Made by a program: the position numbers and the translations under genes. From Drosophila pseudoobscura (lineage: Eukaryota > Arthropoda > Insecta > Diptera > Drosophilidae), in the NCBI RefSeq assembly GCF_009870125.1, contig NC_046680.1:16387501-16451500 (forward strand): a DNA stretch of 64,000 nt. The letters are read 5' to 3'. This document shows positions 24,461 to 36,955 of this stretch, piece by piece (the first letter of the stretch is position 1; each line of letters begins with the position of its first letter). The notes beneath the pieces were generated by a model. The model saw nothing but the letters and a program-made list of their open reading frames with translations. It made no database searches and had not been told where the DNA came from.

Positions 24461-27400
24461 TTCCACGTGTATATATTTCTCAAAGAATTTTGAACACCAT
24501 TATTTTCTGAATATGATACCAATCAATACGGAATCTGTATCGGCATCGGGAGGGCAGCCTCTCCTCATCCTTTGACGGCATCTCGTTATCTATTCCCTGG
24601 AATATTCCCACATAAAATCCATAAGCTTGATGTGCGATATTCTCTCTGTCACAAACGGCAGCGACACCGACACCGTCGACCATAAAAAGAGCACTCACCC
24701 ACACACACAGGCATAAAAAATAATGGTGGCAAACCAGGACGAAACCCCATCTCATCGATTTGTCAAAAGTCCTAGGCGGAAACCAGGAGCCACACCCACT
24801 CGCAGCCCCAACCGCCACTCGAGTCGCTACTTTTTCTGGGATCTTTGTGGCATCTTTGATGGGCGCATGCATAAACAAAATGCAATACAATACGCGGGGC
24901 TGTGGGGAGCCTTCAAACCTGCATTATTGAAATCCACAGTTGGCCCAGCGGGAGAGGCGCCACAAGAAGGAGGTGGGTTTGTGGGCGGCTTTGCTCTTTC
25001 GGGCGTGGTTTAGGTCTATGGTTGCGGCTTTGCCACATGTCCCTCGCTTCGTGCACACAACGACGTGCCACCACAGCATGCCACCCCTTTTTTTCCATCG
25101 TCGGTTTTTGTTTGGCTTTTGCCAGGCCACGCATTATGGTCTGGTGGCTTCTGCTCCTGCAAGTCCTGCTACTCCGAGAGCTCCTCTGGCTGCTCCTCTG
25201 GCTGCTCCTCTGGCTGCTGCTGGCGGTCCTCTAGCATGTGTCACATATTGCAAAAGCTGCAGCTCCAGCTGCCGTTGCATTCCAGGGCTTTGGCTTATGG
25301 GTTGACTGCGGCATCTCACCACTTGCCCCACGCCCCACGCCCCTTGCCACCAGCAAATGTCGAACATCGCTCTGATAAGCTGCTTCAAAGAGGGTTTTAC
25401 ATATGCCAGGCCTCCGCGTCAAGGGGCAGCGACACGGGGCACGGGTCAGGGTTGCATTTGCATTTGCATTTGCATCGTTGCCGCACCCGCCCTAATACTT
25501 TATTGAACATTGTTGCAGCCCCTGCGTGTTGCCCCAACGTTGCTGGTGTCGGACCGACACAAGCAGAACTTTTATTGCATTTTCCCTTCAAGCCAGAAGC
25601 CTCCTGGTTTCAAATTTAACGTGGCTTTGGAGGGCCAAAACTTTATCATCCATCATCTCTCTCTGTCTCTATCTCTCTCCGTATAGCCATTCCTTTTTTG
25701 TTGGCTACTTTGTCTGCTGCACATATGCAGAAACACACACAAATTTTCTTTGATGCTTTTAGTGTCTTCTTATTAAAAAGTTTTTAATCTTATCTCCAAA
25801 AGCTTTCAGTTCTGGCATTTCCCTCTTCTATTTCCCTCTCCTTCTATGGAGATGAGCGATGCCTGGCAGTGCAGGGGAAAAGTTTAGCCGTAGTTCACTT
25901 TGCCTTGCCGCATGTGCATCTTCCTGCAACGAGGCGGGCAGGAGTCGGAGGCGAGTCGGAGAGGCATTGTTGACTAAAGTTGCGACTGCTATTAGAGGTC
26001 GTTTAGTTTGCGATTAGTTAGACCAAAGCCAGTTGGACCGTGTGATGGAACGCCGCCTGCCTACGGACGAATGTTCGGCAGTACGGACGTACGTGACCAG
26101 GCGCCCCAAAAGTTGCAGCCGGAACTTTTGGAGAGCACTTTGCGTCGTTTCTTTGGGAATATTTTCGTTCTAGGTGTAGGGGAAATAAATTAAATTTAAG
26201 TTTAGAAAGTTTCCAAAGGCACAAAACGATGTATGAGATGGTTTCTTGGTTCATTGTATCTCAAATATCCCGAATGTCTGGGGGGGTGCTTATCCTTTGG
26301 CCATCATCCGATTGCGTTCCTTGTCTTCTGTAATATCCAGCAGTTATACCCGCACGGCACTGCACTCTCGCATCTCCATTAAGAGATTTCCGGGAAATGC
26401 AGCGGATAAGATGCAAAAAATAATGAAGATATCTCCCGGATACGGCTCACAGAAGGGTGGAGAGCGGCGTAAAGGGAATTGCTTAATTCCATGACAAACA
26501 CGCCCAGTGACGACGACGACTTGAGCCAACAGAAAAGAAAGATTTATGCGAGGAGGCAGCAGGGGCAGGGGCAGGGGCGGGGACAGAGGCGCGTTGCAAG
26601 CGCGGACTCCAGTCGCGGGGATACTCCGCGTGTAAATCCATTCAGTCGGACTTTACGACAATGCGAGTACTGTGAAAATCCAGGCAGCCAGCAAAAAGGC
26701 AACAGAGCAGCCATTTTGTCGGCTGCGAATTAACATGTCTAGGCCTGGTCCTGGTCCTGGTCCTGGTCCTCGGCCTGGGCTGGGCTGGGCTAGGCTCTCT
26801 GGCTTTATCCAACCAAATACAGATGCAAATGCACACACACAGATGCACGCGTGCATGCTGCATGCTGCAGCAACAACTGGCCCCAAAAATAATTTCAGTT
26901 TTGTAGCTTTTACGAGTATGCTGCATGTTTTCCACTTCACAGGATTTTATGTTCCACTACGCTCGCCTCTTGGCTCAAGTGTTGGAAAATACAATTGCCT
27001 GGGCACACACACAAGCACAGGCAGAGAGTGAGGCATGCAACATTTCCGCATTTGTTGTTTTCTTTGGCTTTGTGGGGCAACGGTGCGCTGTGCCGCCAAA
27101 TGTTTTTCTTCTCTTTTTCCCCCCCCCTCTTTCCTCTTTTTGCTTAAAAGACAATAAACTGTGTCCATGTGTGTGTGTACAATGCGTATCCTATATAGCG
27201 AAAAGATATAGGGTAACAATAGGGTATGCCTGCTTAAGCCAAGAGCTGCTTGATCCACATTTCAATTGAATAAGTTCTCAGGTTTTCTCCCGCCCCGCCA
27301 AAAACAAAAGAGGAGAAGCCTGCTTTTTCCACTAGATGAGTTTCCAGTTTTCACTTTTTCCAGCAGCAGAAAACAGGACTTTATTCAAATCTTTAAAGCG

Positions 27401-28195
27401 AAGAGCAATTTGCATCTGCATCTGCACGTATGTATCTGTATCTGTATCTGTGTCTGTGTCTCGATTTAGGTGTATCCCCTCGCACTTGAGTACTTTATGC
27501 ATATTTCACTTTTTCCCGGGGCATTGTGTTAGTTTTTTGCCTTGTCTTCATAATTGTTGCTGTTGCAGGTTGGACATGGACTAAAACCTAATACCCTGCC
27601 ACACGCACCGTCAGATGCTGCCCCACTGCTACTCTCCACTTGTTGTTGATGCTAGACACACACAGGAAGAGCGAGAGTGAGCGAGAGAGAGAGCACTTTG
27701 TAGCCATTTTGTAGCTAAAAAGTATCAAATGTTGTGCTAAGACTAGAATGCCACATACCACAACGTCAAAGCCGTTGCTGTGGACAGAGGACTTGGGGGC
27801 ACGGAAGATGCAATCAACACACAGTCGTCTGAAGCCTAAGCCCCCCCCCACCCCATCCCTCCTTCCATCTTCCTTCAGCAACAAAAACATCCTGAGCCAG
27901 AGGCGACAGTGTGGCAAATAACTGTTTGTGTATGTGTATGCCTCCTCAAGTGTGTGACAAGTTGCCACAGCAACAAAACGAGTTGCAATGGATTTTATTT
28001 TATTTCTTGTTTTTTTTTTTGTACTGCCCAAAACTGTTTCCCACACTTGCCTCCAACCACTCGCAATCCGCAGGAGCAACAGGACTTATATATGAACACG
28101 CTATAATATATATATACGTATATAATGTATGTAGAGGGGGGATGGGGAGAGTATATATAGCCGTATAGTAGTATAGTATTGCTGTGTGTACTTAC
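24461..28195. other. smooth intron, proximal part, no gene recognised
   Basis: Contains GCTCCTCTG repeats near 25180-25215, a GGTCCT repeat near 26744-26770, and a TATCTG hexamer array at 27432-27462. There are several open frames of 60-180 codons, none with domain-like content. The frame at 26008-26193 looks moderately protein-like but starts with TTG and has no recognisable relatives. Confidence 0.6.
27432..27462. repeat. (TATCTG)n hexamer array
   Basis: One of several arrays of the same hexamer in this window. Others lie at 32239-32262, 38026-38048, 42291-42310, 43081-43104, 44901-44917 and 45383-45401, some on the opposite strand as CAGATA. Confidence 0.85.
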
Positions 28196-28333
28196 AACTG
28201 TGATGGGATAGAAGGGATTTATGATGGTGAAGAGTAGAATGTGATTTGGCCGTGTAGTCTCGGGACGCTTTCTCCGTAGGTCGTCATTTGACTTGTTCAT
28301 AAGTGCTTGCTGCTGGTTCTGTTGTTGTGTGGA
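28196..28333 (-). CDS. sm: smooth (hnRNP L homologue), linker and RRM start exon
   Basis: This 138-base minus-strand exon (46 residues, phase 0 at both ends) follows a TTTTTACAG acceptor and ends GTT/GTAAGT. It begins STQQQNQQQALMNKSNDD, has a basic stretch DLRRKRPETTRPN, and ends HILLFTIINPFYPITV. The last part is the first beta strand (RNP2-like ILLFTI) of the RRM whose remainder is at 1557-1739. The junction gives FYPITV-DVLHKIC, matching hnRNP L NPIYSITT-DVLYTIC. The N-terminal STQQ corresponds to the hnRNP L linker that follows RRM1 (NYSTSQ). The basic run may serve as a nuclear localisation signal. Confidence 0.93.
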
Positions 28334-29066
28334 CTGTAAAAACATAGTATAAGTATATATATATATCATATATCGGTTTATATCGGCTCTCTTGTCAGTT
28401 ATCAATATAGTTCGAGTACAAGTAGTTGAGTATAAGTAAATACGAGTATGCCTTGAGGACGAGTAGGGAGGGAGTGCGGGGTGTTTTTGCGGGGCCAGGG
28501 ATTACCTTTTTCGGCCAGATACGAGCAGCCTGAAGCCTTTGCCAGGAGTTCAAAGATCTAGAGAGCTATTGTCGGCATTCCGACAATGAAATAAATCTGC
28601 TATATGGAATCAATGGAAAACTGAATGAAAAATGTATTTCCTTATCCCAAGCCGAAAACATTCGACTACCTTTAAGATTTAGCTTTAAATCATTCCACAA
28701 TTTCGTATCTATATATCTTTAAGCTAAGATACGCACGATACGGCTCTAACGCAACTTTTCCGATAAGCGAGTTCATTTTTCTGGTCTCCCCCTCCCCCCT
28801 GAATCCCAGTCTTGCAACGATTTTCGCAGTGGGGCCTATGATGCTGTTGAAAAGGCCACATAATTAACAGCGACACAGAATGGTCTATAGTCAATCGTCT
28901 AGCTGGCTGGCTGCAGCAGGCAATGCCAGAGCATAATTTCCGTTTTGTTTTGTCGGTTAGAAGAGGTTTTTATAAATAAATTACGGAATTTAGGTGAACC
29001 ATGTACATGTCACGTTCAAAATGTCAATCAATGGACGACATTGGGGCGACGCGGGGGGGAAGGGGC

Positions 29067-29080
29067 GGGGGGGGGGGGGG
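29067..29080. repeat. poly-G tract (14 G)
   Basis: An uninterrupted G run in a G-rich intronic stretch. Confidence 0.9.
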
Positions 29081-29538
29081 AGTGAACCGAACCGTGAGAG
29101 CCGTGAAGTGAATTTCAATTTTCGGAATTTTCGCACACACTGCAGTCGCAGGAAAACAAGATGTGGATGTGTATGTGTGCGGGTACGGGCAGGTGTTTGG
29201 GCCACGTACAACGCGCATTCGAGCCGATATATTTGCACTAATTAACTCGATAGCGATAGCGATAGCGATAAGATCCCCTCCGCTCTGCATGCAACACCTT
29301 GACATTTGCTTACCCCCAAGAGGCAGCTAGTAATTAACTAATTGGGTTTCCCTAGACTTTAACTAGCTTTAAGGATGTTTTCTGTTATTTTTTCTCAAGT
29401 AATTCCAAGTAGATTCGCGCCGAGTAACGCTCTCTCTCAGCCCTATTTTGTTTATTGTAGCATCTGCAAAGAGCCCCCAAAGGGGTGGAGGGTGGGGCTC
29501 TCTGTTTTCATTGCCATCTAAGTTGTGCAATTAGGTTA

Positions 29539-29862
29539 ATGGATCGTCAGGTGCTCGTCCAAGTTATCGTTCTCTATGGGAAAACGTGCGCACAGAGAGT
29601 CCGAAATGCTGACCCAAATCGAAAGTGGAAGTGGCATTCGCGGCACTCGGGGAACAGCCACACAGCCAAGGTGCCAGAAATACTGTTTTCACGAAGAACG
29701 ACTTCTCCCCAGATACAAATATCTATTGATCCACCCTCTGGCAGCATCATTATGTACGGATTTATGGGGGAGACCTCATCAGAAGATGGTAATCCAATAT
29801 CGGACAGACAGTTTCCTCCCTCAGGCAAAGCAGACAGCGTCCTTGGCTCACCCAAGGGTTAA
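29539..29862 (+). other. uncertain 107-codon open frame
   Basis: An ATG-started frame (MDRQVLVQVIVLYGKTCAQR...) ending ...GKADSVLGSPKG and a stop. Its composition is not low-complexity and resembles a protein, but I recognise no family. The minus strand is also open across the same bases, which weakens the case. No clear splice sites, poly(A) signal or promoter stand out. It may be chance. Confidence 0.15.
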
Positions 29863-30162
29863 TTCAAATTTCAACAACTTTTTTTTACACACAAAAGAAA
29901 ATCCCGGAAAAACTCAGAAACGAAGGAAAACATTTGTTTTCTGTCAAATTTTTGTGTTTTTTTTTTTATAATAATAATACTCTCTCTCCCCTCTCTCTCT
30001 CGCTCTCTTTCGAACACCATGAATATTATTTTTTTCCCGTTTTTTCCACCCCCGCCCCCACCCACACGCGCAGGCTAGGAAAACTGTTGATTAAATTACA
30101 ACAACAACAACAACAGCAACGTACTAAAATGATTGATGGCTGGATGGATAGATTGACGGACG

Positions 30163-30201
<39 letters not shown>
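30163..30201. repeat. (GATA)n microsatellite
   Basis: About nine to ten perfect GATA units. Confidence 0.95.
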
Positions 30202-32497
30202 GAATGGTTTGTTCGGTTGTTATTTGGGGCTTAAGTGCATTCAGCATTGAGGAGATTTCCTTCCCGATTTTCCCCCATTTTTCCTATGAAATTTGTACAA
30301 TTTGTAGTCGTATTTTGGTTTTGGTTTTCTTCTCTTTTTTTTTGGTGGGGGGGGGAACATTTGAAACATTTTTAGCACAGCGGCGGACGAATGAAAATAG
30401 TCCCCGCCGCAGAGAGCAGAGAGGAGCAAAAGCAAAAGCAAAAAGCAAAAAAAAACCTGTGACAGAGGCCGTGCTGCAGCGGCGTGGCGGCGTGGCGGTG
30501 GTGCAGTGTCGCGGCTGCATACCGCACCGCATTTCAACTCGAACCGCAACGAAATGAAGATGAATTACCCACCGAAAATCCCGCCAGACCAAGGATTCAA
30601 AAAAATACAACGACGACGACGACGACGATGTTGTCGGTTCATGCAAATCGCGAATTGCAAATCACAAATAAATTTCGCTTCGAGAAATTTGCACTCAGTC
30701 GATCAAACGGTCGCCTATAAAGTGCAGTCTCACCCCAGCATCCACGGCAGATACAAAGATACATAGATACACAGATATAAGTGCGTTTGCCAAGAAATAA
30801 AAAACCGAAAAAGAAAGATGCGTCTGCAGTCGCAGCGTAGATGCAGATGAAGAAATTGCCGCTGCCGCTGCCGTGGCGTGGCGTGGCCTGGCCTGGCCTG
30901 CCTGGCAATCGCAATGAACTGCAAGTCGACAAAATCTCAGATAAAGAATCGGGAGGTTGTAAAAATAGCAAGAAATATAGCTGTAGAGTCCGTCAGTCCG
31001 TCAGACCGTCAGCCAGAGCCAGAACAGACGAGAGTCTGTCGACTGGGCGCCCCATCATCCCATCGACATTTATCAAAGTGTCCTCGCAATGGCACTGGCA
31101 CTGGCACTGGAATGGTGTTGGCGTAAGGATGCCCAAGGATGTGCACACGATGGGGGAATCTTCACACTCTCTCTGTCTCTGTCTCTGTCTCCGCCTCAGA
31201 TGATCCATCTGCAACATTTGTTCAGCTCATTTGCCGCCTGTCCCAGGTGCTGGCTAATCAAAACAGTTCCCAAACTGTCCATCTCTGTCCCATCCATCGG
31301 GCAGGCAGGCAGGCAGGCAGGCTGGCAGGCACATGTTGCTGCCCTTCATTTTTGGCCAGAACTCAGAGAGCGAGCGATATGCCTGAAACAGAAATGTCTG
31401 GCGACAGCAACATGAGGCAGCATTTGTTACTCGCAATTAGATGCACTGTACTCCGCGCGGCAGACGTGCCCCAGGGACACACAGACAGACGGACGGACAG
31501 ACAGACAGACGGACGGACAGACAGACAGACGAGAGACGAGAGTGCCCGGCAAATGTCGAACGAAAATTGCACATAAAATGCAATTTACAAAATGTTTTCT
31601 TCAACGTTTTTCCCTTGCGAAATTTAATTAAAACAGCAGAGCAGCCACAGAACGGCAACAGCAACAGCAGCAACAAACGACAGCAACAACAACGACAACA
31701 ATCATGAAATTAAATGCTGCAGATCAGTGAGCGACAACGGCAGCGGCAGCGCCGGATTGGGCCAAGTAAAAACATCAAAAGTCCAAGTCAAGTGGCGGGC
31801 CCCAACAGCACATCAAAAAATGGGGAAACAAAAGCGAAATATACTCAATTTTCGGTTTTACAAAATAGCCAAAATAATGAAGCAATGTGTAAGTTATAAA
31901 CGGCGAGTGTGTGTCTGGTCTGGCCAGAGTACTGCATTTGTATCTGTTGTACGATATGAGTATCTGCGGGATACTCGGCCTCCCCGTTCTGATGATGATG
32001 CTGCTGCTGCTGCTGCTGCTTGTGTGGCAATCAATCATTCTGGCAAAGACAAACCTTTTAGAGCATATCTAGTATATAGAGGAAAATCGCTTATAGTCGT
32101 ACACCCCCGATCGCATGCTATTGGCATTGCTCATCACGAGAATACGAATACGAATACGAATGCCTGTGGCCGCAAACGTCAGAGATCCCATGTTGGCCAC
32201 TCGCAGCAGGGCATGACATAAGTACCAATACGTGCATATATCTGTATCTGTATCTGTATCTGATGGCTGCTAAATCTCTTGGTAACAAAACCGAACGGCA
32301 ATTGCTCTGGACCCGTACTCACACCCGGACCCGTACCCGTAACAGATTCACCATTTGGCCAGATCTCTTATCTCAGTTAGCCACGCTCATTAGACACGGC
32401 GGGTGGCTGGGGGTGGCACCTCCACGAGCACGTGGAGCATTGAAAATTGTCATTAGTTCGGCGTTTGATTTTTCCGTTCCCCCCACCCAAGGATGAT

Positions 32498-32514
32498 GGG
32501 GGGGGGGGGGGGGG
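32498..32514. repeat. poly-G tract (17 G)
   Basis: An uninterrupted run of 17 G inside the smooth intron. Confidence 0.95.
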
Positions 32515-33928
32515 AGCTGTCTGCCATGAGTGTACAAACAATATGTGTGACGGGGGGATGGAAAAAGTATTGTATGTGCTGTGGTTCCTAATGATTTTCA
32601 ATTAGAGTTTCAGTCGGCTGACACTTTTCCACTTTCCCTCCCGCCTTCGGCCGGGGATTAAGGCCAGCGAATGCCTGTGTCTATTGATATTAAAGTTTAT
32701 GTTTGTCTGGTTTCAATCCCCTGGATGAGATTTGAGCCAGAGATACGATTGTATGTGCAGATACAGTAAGTATCTGGAAGCAACATTTGAGACACATCGC
32801 TGTGCATCATCGTCCCCCCTATATCTGATCATTAGGGAACCCCTGGCCCGATACTCAAGAAGGCCAGACACCCACCCACCCTGCCACCCTGCCACCCTGC
32901 CAGCCATAAATCCATCTATCTTTTCAACAAACTCTGCTGTTTGCTGTTTGCTATTTGCTTGTTTGCTGTTTGCTGTTGATTTGCGTTTTCGTCATTTTAA
33001 TGTCAGTTCAGTTGACGGGCCCAGACCAGACCCCCAGATACTCGCACTGCTCCGCCCAGACAGATATTCAGATAGATGGCGGAGAGAGGCCCGCGGTCCG
33101 TGGTCCGTGGTCCGTGGTCCGTGATCCGCACGCGTTGATCACTTATGACAACAGTTGGCTCAACCCGTCCGCTCCTCTGTGCTGGGCATCGACTCCGCTT
33201 CGGGGGCATGTAATTTATGGGGGAAAATCTTTTGGCCGCTTCAAACATAAAACAATTTTCTGTGCTCTGCGCCGCTTTTCATGTGAAAATTCATCTGTTT
33301 TTGGGGGAGCTCTCCTATTTCTTTTCGTTTTCCCATTCTTATTTTGGTTTTTCATAATTTCTTTATTTGTGGAAAATGCTTTTAAATGCGCATAAAAATA
33401 TGTGCCTGCGAAAGGGGTGGGGAGGGGCGGGCGGCTGGTCGCTTCAAATTGATTGCCAAATGGCGGAAATGTATCCCTAAGATACTTCGTACAATTGAAG
33501 AAATGAGTCGCGAAACGCGAAGGGGGCCAACTATTTGGGGCCTCCGTTTAATTAAATTTAATTTGCTAAAACTAATTTCAAATTGCGTAGAAACGCAAAG
33601 TAAATCGTACATTGCATATGGGAGACACGGGTAGCCAAGATTTATTTCTATTTATTTCGGTTCCGCACTCCCTACCTCCCTCCCCCCCACTGGCCGATCT
33701 GCTCCTTTCTGCCGCAGCAATTGAATAAAATGTACGGAAAAATGTCAACAAATCTCTGAGATTTTCACTCAATCTGCGTCTGTCATGCGGGAATGATGGG
33801 GATGAGGCGCCTCAGGGCGTGGCGGGCGGCAGGTTGCGGCTGAGGTGCCACGGAAGGGGGCACATACACACACCACACCAGACCACACATTCCTCACTGC
33901 GTGTTCACACAATTGAAATTTTCCCTCC

Positions 33929-33951
33929 CTCTCTCTCTCTCTCTCTCTCTC
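33929..33951. repeat. (CT)n microsatellite
   Basis: A CT run of about 23 bases. On the other strand it reads GAGA, the binding motif of GAGA factor. Confidence 0.9.
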
Positions 33952-34093
33952 ACTCTCTCAAGGTGTTTCAATTTCTTCATCACGATCATCTCGTTTTGTA
34001 TCTGGGCGATACTCTTCTGGCAGGTGGTACTGGCACTTTTTTCACATTTTGGTTGCCTCTTGTTGCAACAGGGAGAGCCGACAATCATTGATG

Positions 34094-34325
34094 CTCACAG
34101 AAAAATGGCATAGTAAAAATAAACACACTCATATTTGAATTAAATATTTGGGGTTTTGGGTAGAAAAATATTGAAATTAAATGGAATTTACTTTCATATA
34201 AACTTAATATAAAACACAATGAAATAAATCCAATATATTCAATTTGTAGGAAAAATATTTAATCTAAATATGAAATATGTATATTTTAAATATAAAATAT
34301 ATTTGTACTATTTCCACTCCCGGAA
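34094..34325. repeat. AT-rich dispersed repeat, copy 1
   Basis: It starts CTCACAGAAAAATGGC and ends TTTCCACTCCCGGAATA. The first 40 or so bases are nearly identical to those at 46226 (AGAAAAATGGC(G/A)TAGTAAAAA, then AAACACAC and CATATT), and the last 16 bases match the end of that copy. The middle is very AT-rich and diverged. No coding capacity. It is probably a small non-autonomous mobile element, class unknown. Confidence 0.65.
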
Positions 34326-36924
34326 TATAATACTTTTGTGAACAGATAATGGAATGGTACTGCATTCGATGGACCTTCAACACTCCTGAGCTTCCCTTAA
34401 CTTTCTTCTCAAAATCGAAAGCTCTCAAGCTCCCCCTCTCATGGCTTGGGCCTGGATCCCTAGATTGGAACCCCCTGTCGAGTGTATTTAGTTCTTCGGT
34501 TTCCTTTCATTTCATGGTTTCTTTTGTCTTTTTAGCCCCCTCCCCCATTTCTATGTGGTTTTGTTTGGAGCATTTCTACGTCAATGACGGAAATATTTGC
34601 GCTATATTTTTCTATCTTGACAATTGGCAGGCCCAGGGGCGAGGCAGTGGGGGCAGCAGGAGCCGACAAGGCAAAACTAATCAGCAAGATGCGTAATGAA
34701 GCCTTTCTAGAGGGGGAGAGAGATGAATATGTACCTCAATATTCATTTTGAGGAGAAATAGCCAGAGATATAGATAGATACAGTGCGAATTATGTAAGGG
34801 AATGGCACGTGCTGACCTACAAACAAATGTATCTGAGTATCTGGAAAATATTAAAGATACTATTCATTTATTGCACGTTTCGTCCAGTGTTTTGTGTTCC
34901 TTTTGATCTATTTTACACCGCCCCCAGCGCAGGCCATCCAAAATTCTAGGCCAAATGCCAAGAATCTATATTTGGTAGGGAAACAGGCGTCTGCCCGATT
35001 TAACTTGGGCATTTATCATTTTACTTAATGATCAGTTAATGAACTTTTTGCTATTTTGCCCGCATCTAATTAGAGCTCGCAAAAATATCTCAATAAAGTG
35101 AATTTTCTGTGCAATTAATATGGAAATGCCAATGTATACGTTTTTAGGATCCTATAGAATATTAAGTAATGATTTCTTTGGAGTGCCATTCGATGCCCAA
35201 AAACATTGCACTTATCTCTGCTCTCTGGCAGTGGCTAACCTCACACTTTTCCCAGGGAAAACTCGGAAAACTTCTGCGGGGGCACACACTTTCCACACAC
35301 CAGAAATAACTTCATGTAGTGCTAGGGAAATTTACGGACAGACACGAGACAGAGAGCCGAGAGACGAGAACGGTAGCAATTGCAGTGCGATAAAATTTTC
35401 ATTTAGCAGCTTTTCCGAGGCACCACCTGCGACGGACGGACGGACGGACGGGGGCAAACAAAAAGCCGCGTGAACTCCACGCGCCAGGAGGTACGAGTGT
35501 TAAGAGTACTCCAGGGCAACAAAAGAGGAAAGAGGAAATGAGGGAGGAGGGGAGAAAGGGAGAAAGGGAATAGCCCCGTCGCTCTATTCAAATGTTTACT
35601 TTGGCCGCGGCATCTTCATCGTCGTTGGCGGCCACTAAATTACCGAGTCGCATCGCTGGCCCCGTAGCCAAGGAGCCACATCATTACCCATTAGCCACTC
35701 CCCGTTGCCACTTCCCTCCCCCGCTGCCCAACCTGCTGGTTAGCCATAACTATAGACCTTCAATGTGTTAATCATCAAATGGTAAAAACAGCGAAAACGG
35801 GAGCCTCTGGGATGTGTTTGTGTAAACACAACAGGCAGCGAGAACTTTAGCGCGCACCGCCACGTTGCACCACTTTGCACCTGACCCAGTCCGAGACAGA
35901 GCGTCCGTCCGTGTATCTGTAGAGCCGTAGAAGCGATATAAGCAAACCGAACGGAACGGAACCGTATCGTTCGGAGCCCCGGCATGCATTAAATATTTGT
36001 CAGCAGTTTTGGCAAAGTTTGCCCCCGGGGAGGGGGCCAAGCGAACACATGTGGCAAGCAGATACGACGAGTGTGCTGGAGCGTTCTTTTGGCTTGTGTC
36101 ACAGCCGCTGCTGTTATTCTTATTGTTATTATCAATATTTAAACACATTTCACTCGGTTGTTGCTTCTACCTCGAGGTAGAGCCATCCAGGAATCCATTC
36201 GGCGAACGGGGACACATGTTCAATGCATAGAAAAGGAGGTGCCCCGCCCAAATGAAACGTGTCATGTTCCACGTCAAAAGATACTTTTTGGGGTATCCGG
36301 TAAGGAAATGCAATTGAAAACAATCATACACTGATGGTAATTGCTTGCTTCTACTGGCATCTTGTAGGTGCTAGAAATATCTCATCATTTTATCTTTTTG
36401 CTGATAGGCTGTACAACTTACTTAAATATGCACTTAATTATTGTTAAAAAATACACTAGACATGATCTTCGCCTTTCGTTGCATTCAATCTTTAATCTTT
36501 AATCCTTAATATCTACGAGTATTGTTTATTGAAAGGAACTACTTTGTGCAAATTGGCTTCATTCTGAGGCACTTGTTGGCTGCCTAATGGATTCCTAAGC
36601 GTCTGTTTGTATTTCGTTGAATCCTTCAGTGTCTTTATTCTCTACCTATAGTACTTTTGGTATGTCCTATTGAAATGCTTTCAAGTGAGATACAATATGC
36701 AAAGGTATTGTCATTGTCTTTGTCGCCTCTTGGCGGAGCTTGATCTATTCCATCCGCCACCAAATCTCCCATTCCTCTGCCCCGTGCCCCACTTGTTTTC
36801 TTGGCTGTTTTCCCTGCTCTTGTAGCCGGGCTTCTGCTGCTCGTCGAATGTACTATCAGTCGCTAAATGTGCCAGGGAACAATTTAAATATTTCACGATA
36901 AAACGCGACACAGATAGGGGAAGC

Positions 36925-36935
<11 letters not shown>

Positions 36936-36955
<20 letters not shown>
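36936..36955. repeat. (GA)n microsatellite
   Basis: Ten GA dinucleotides, a possible GAGA-factor site cluster. Confidence 0.9.

Noticed and set aside
28506..28557. Possible 52-base minus-strand smooth cassette exon (FELLAKASGCSYLAEK)
   Set aside because: It has acceptable splice sites, but its length would shift the frame between two phase-0 exons, and it shows no family similarity.
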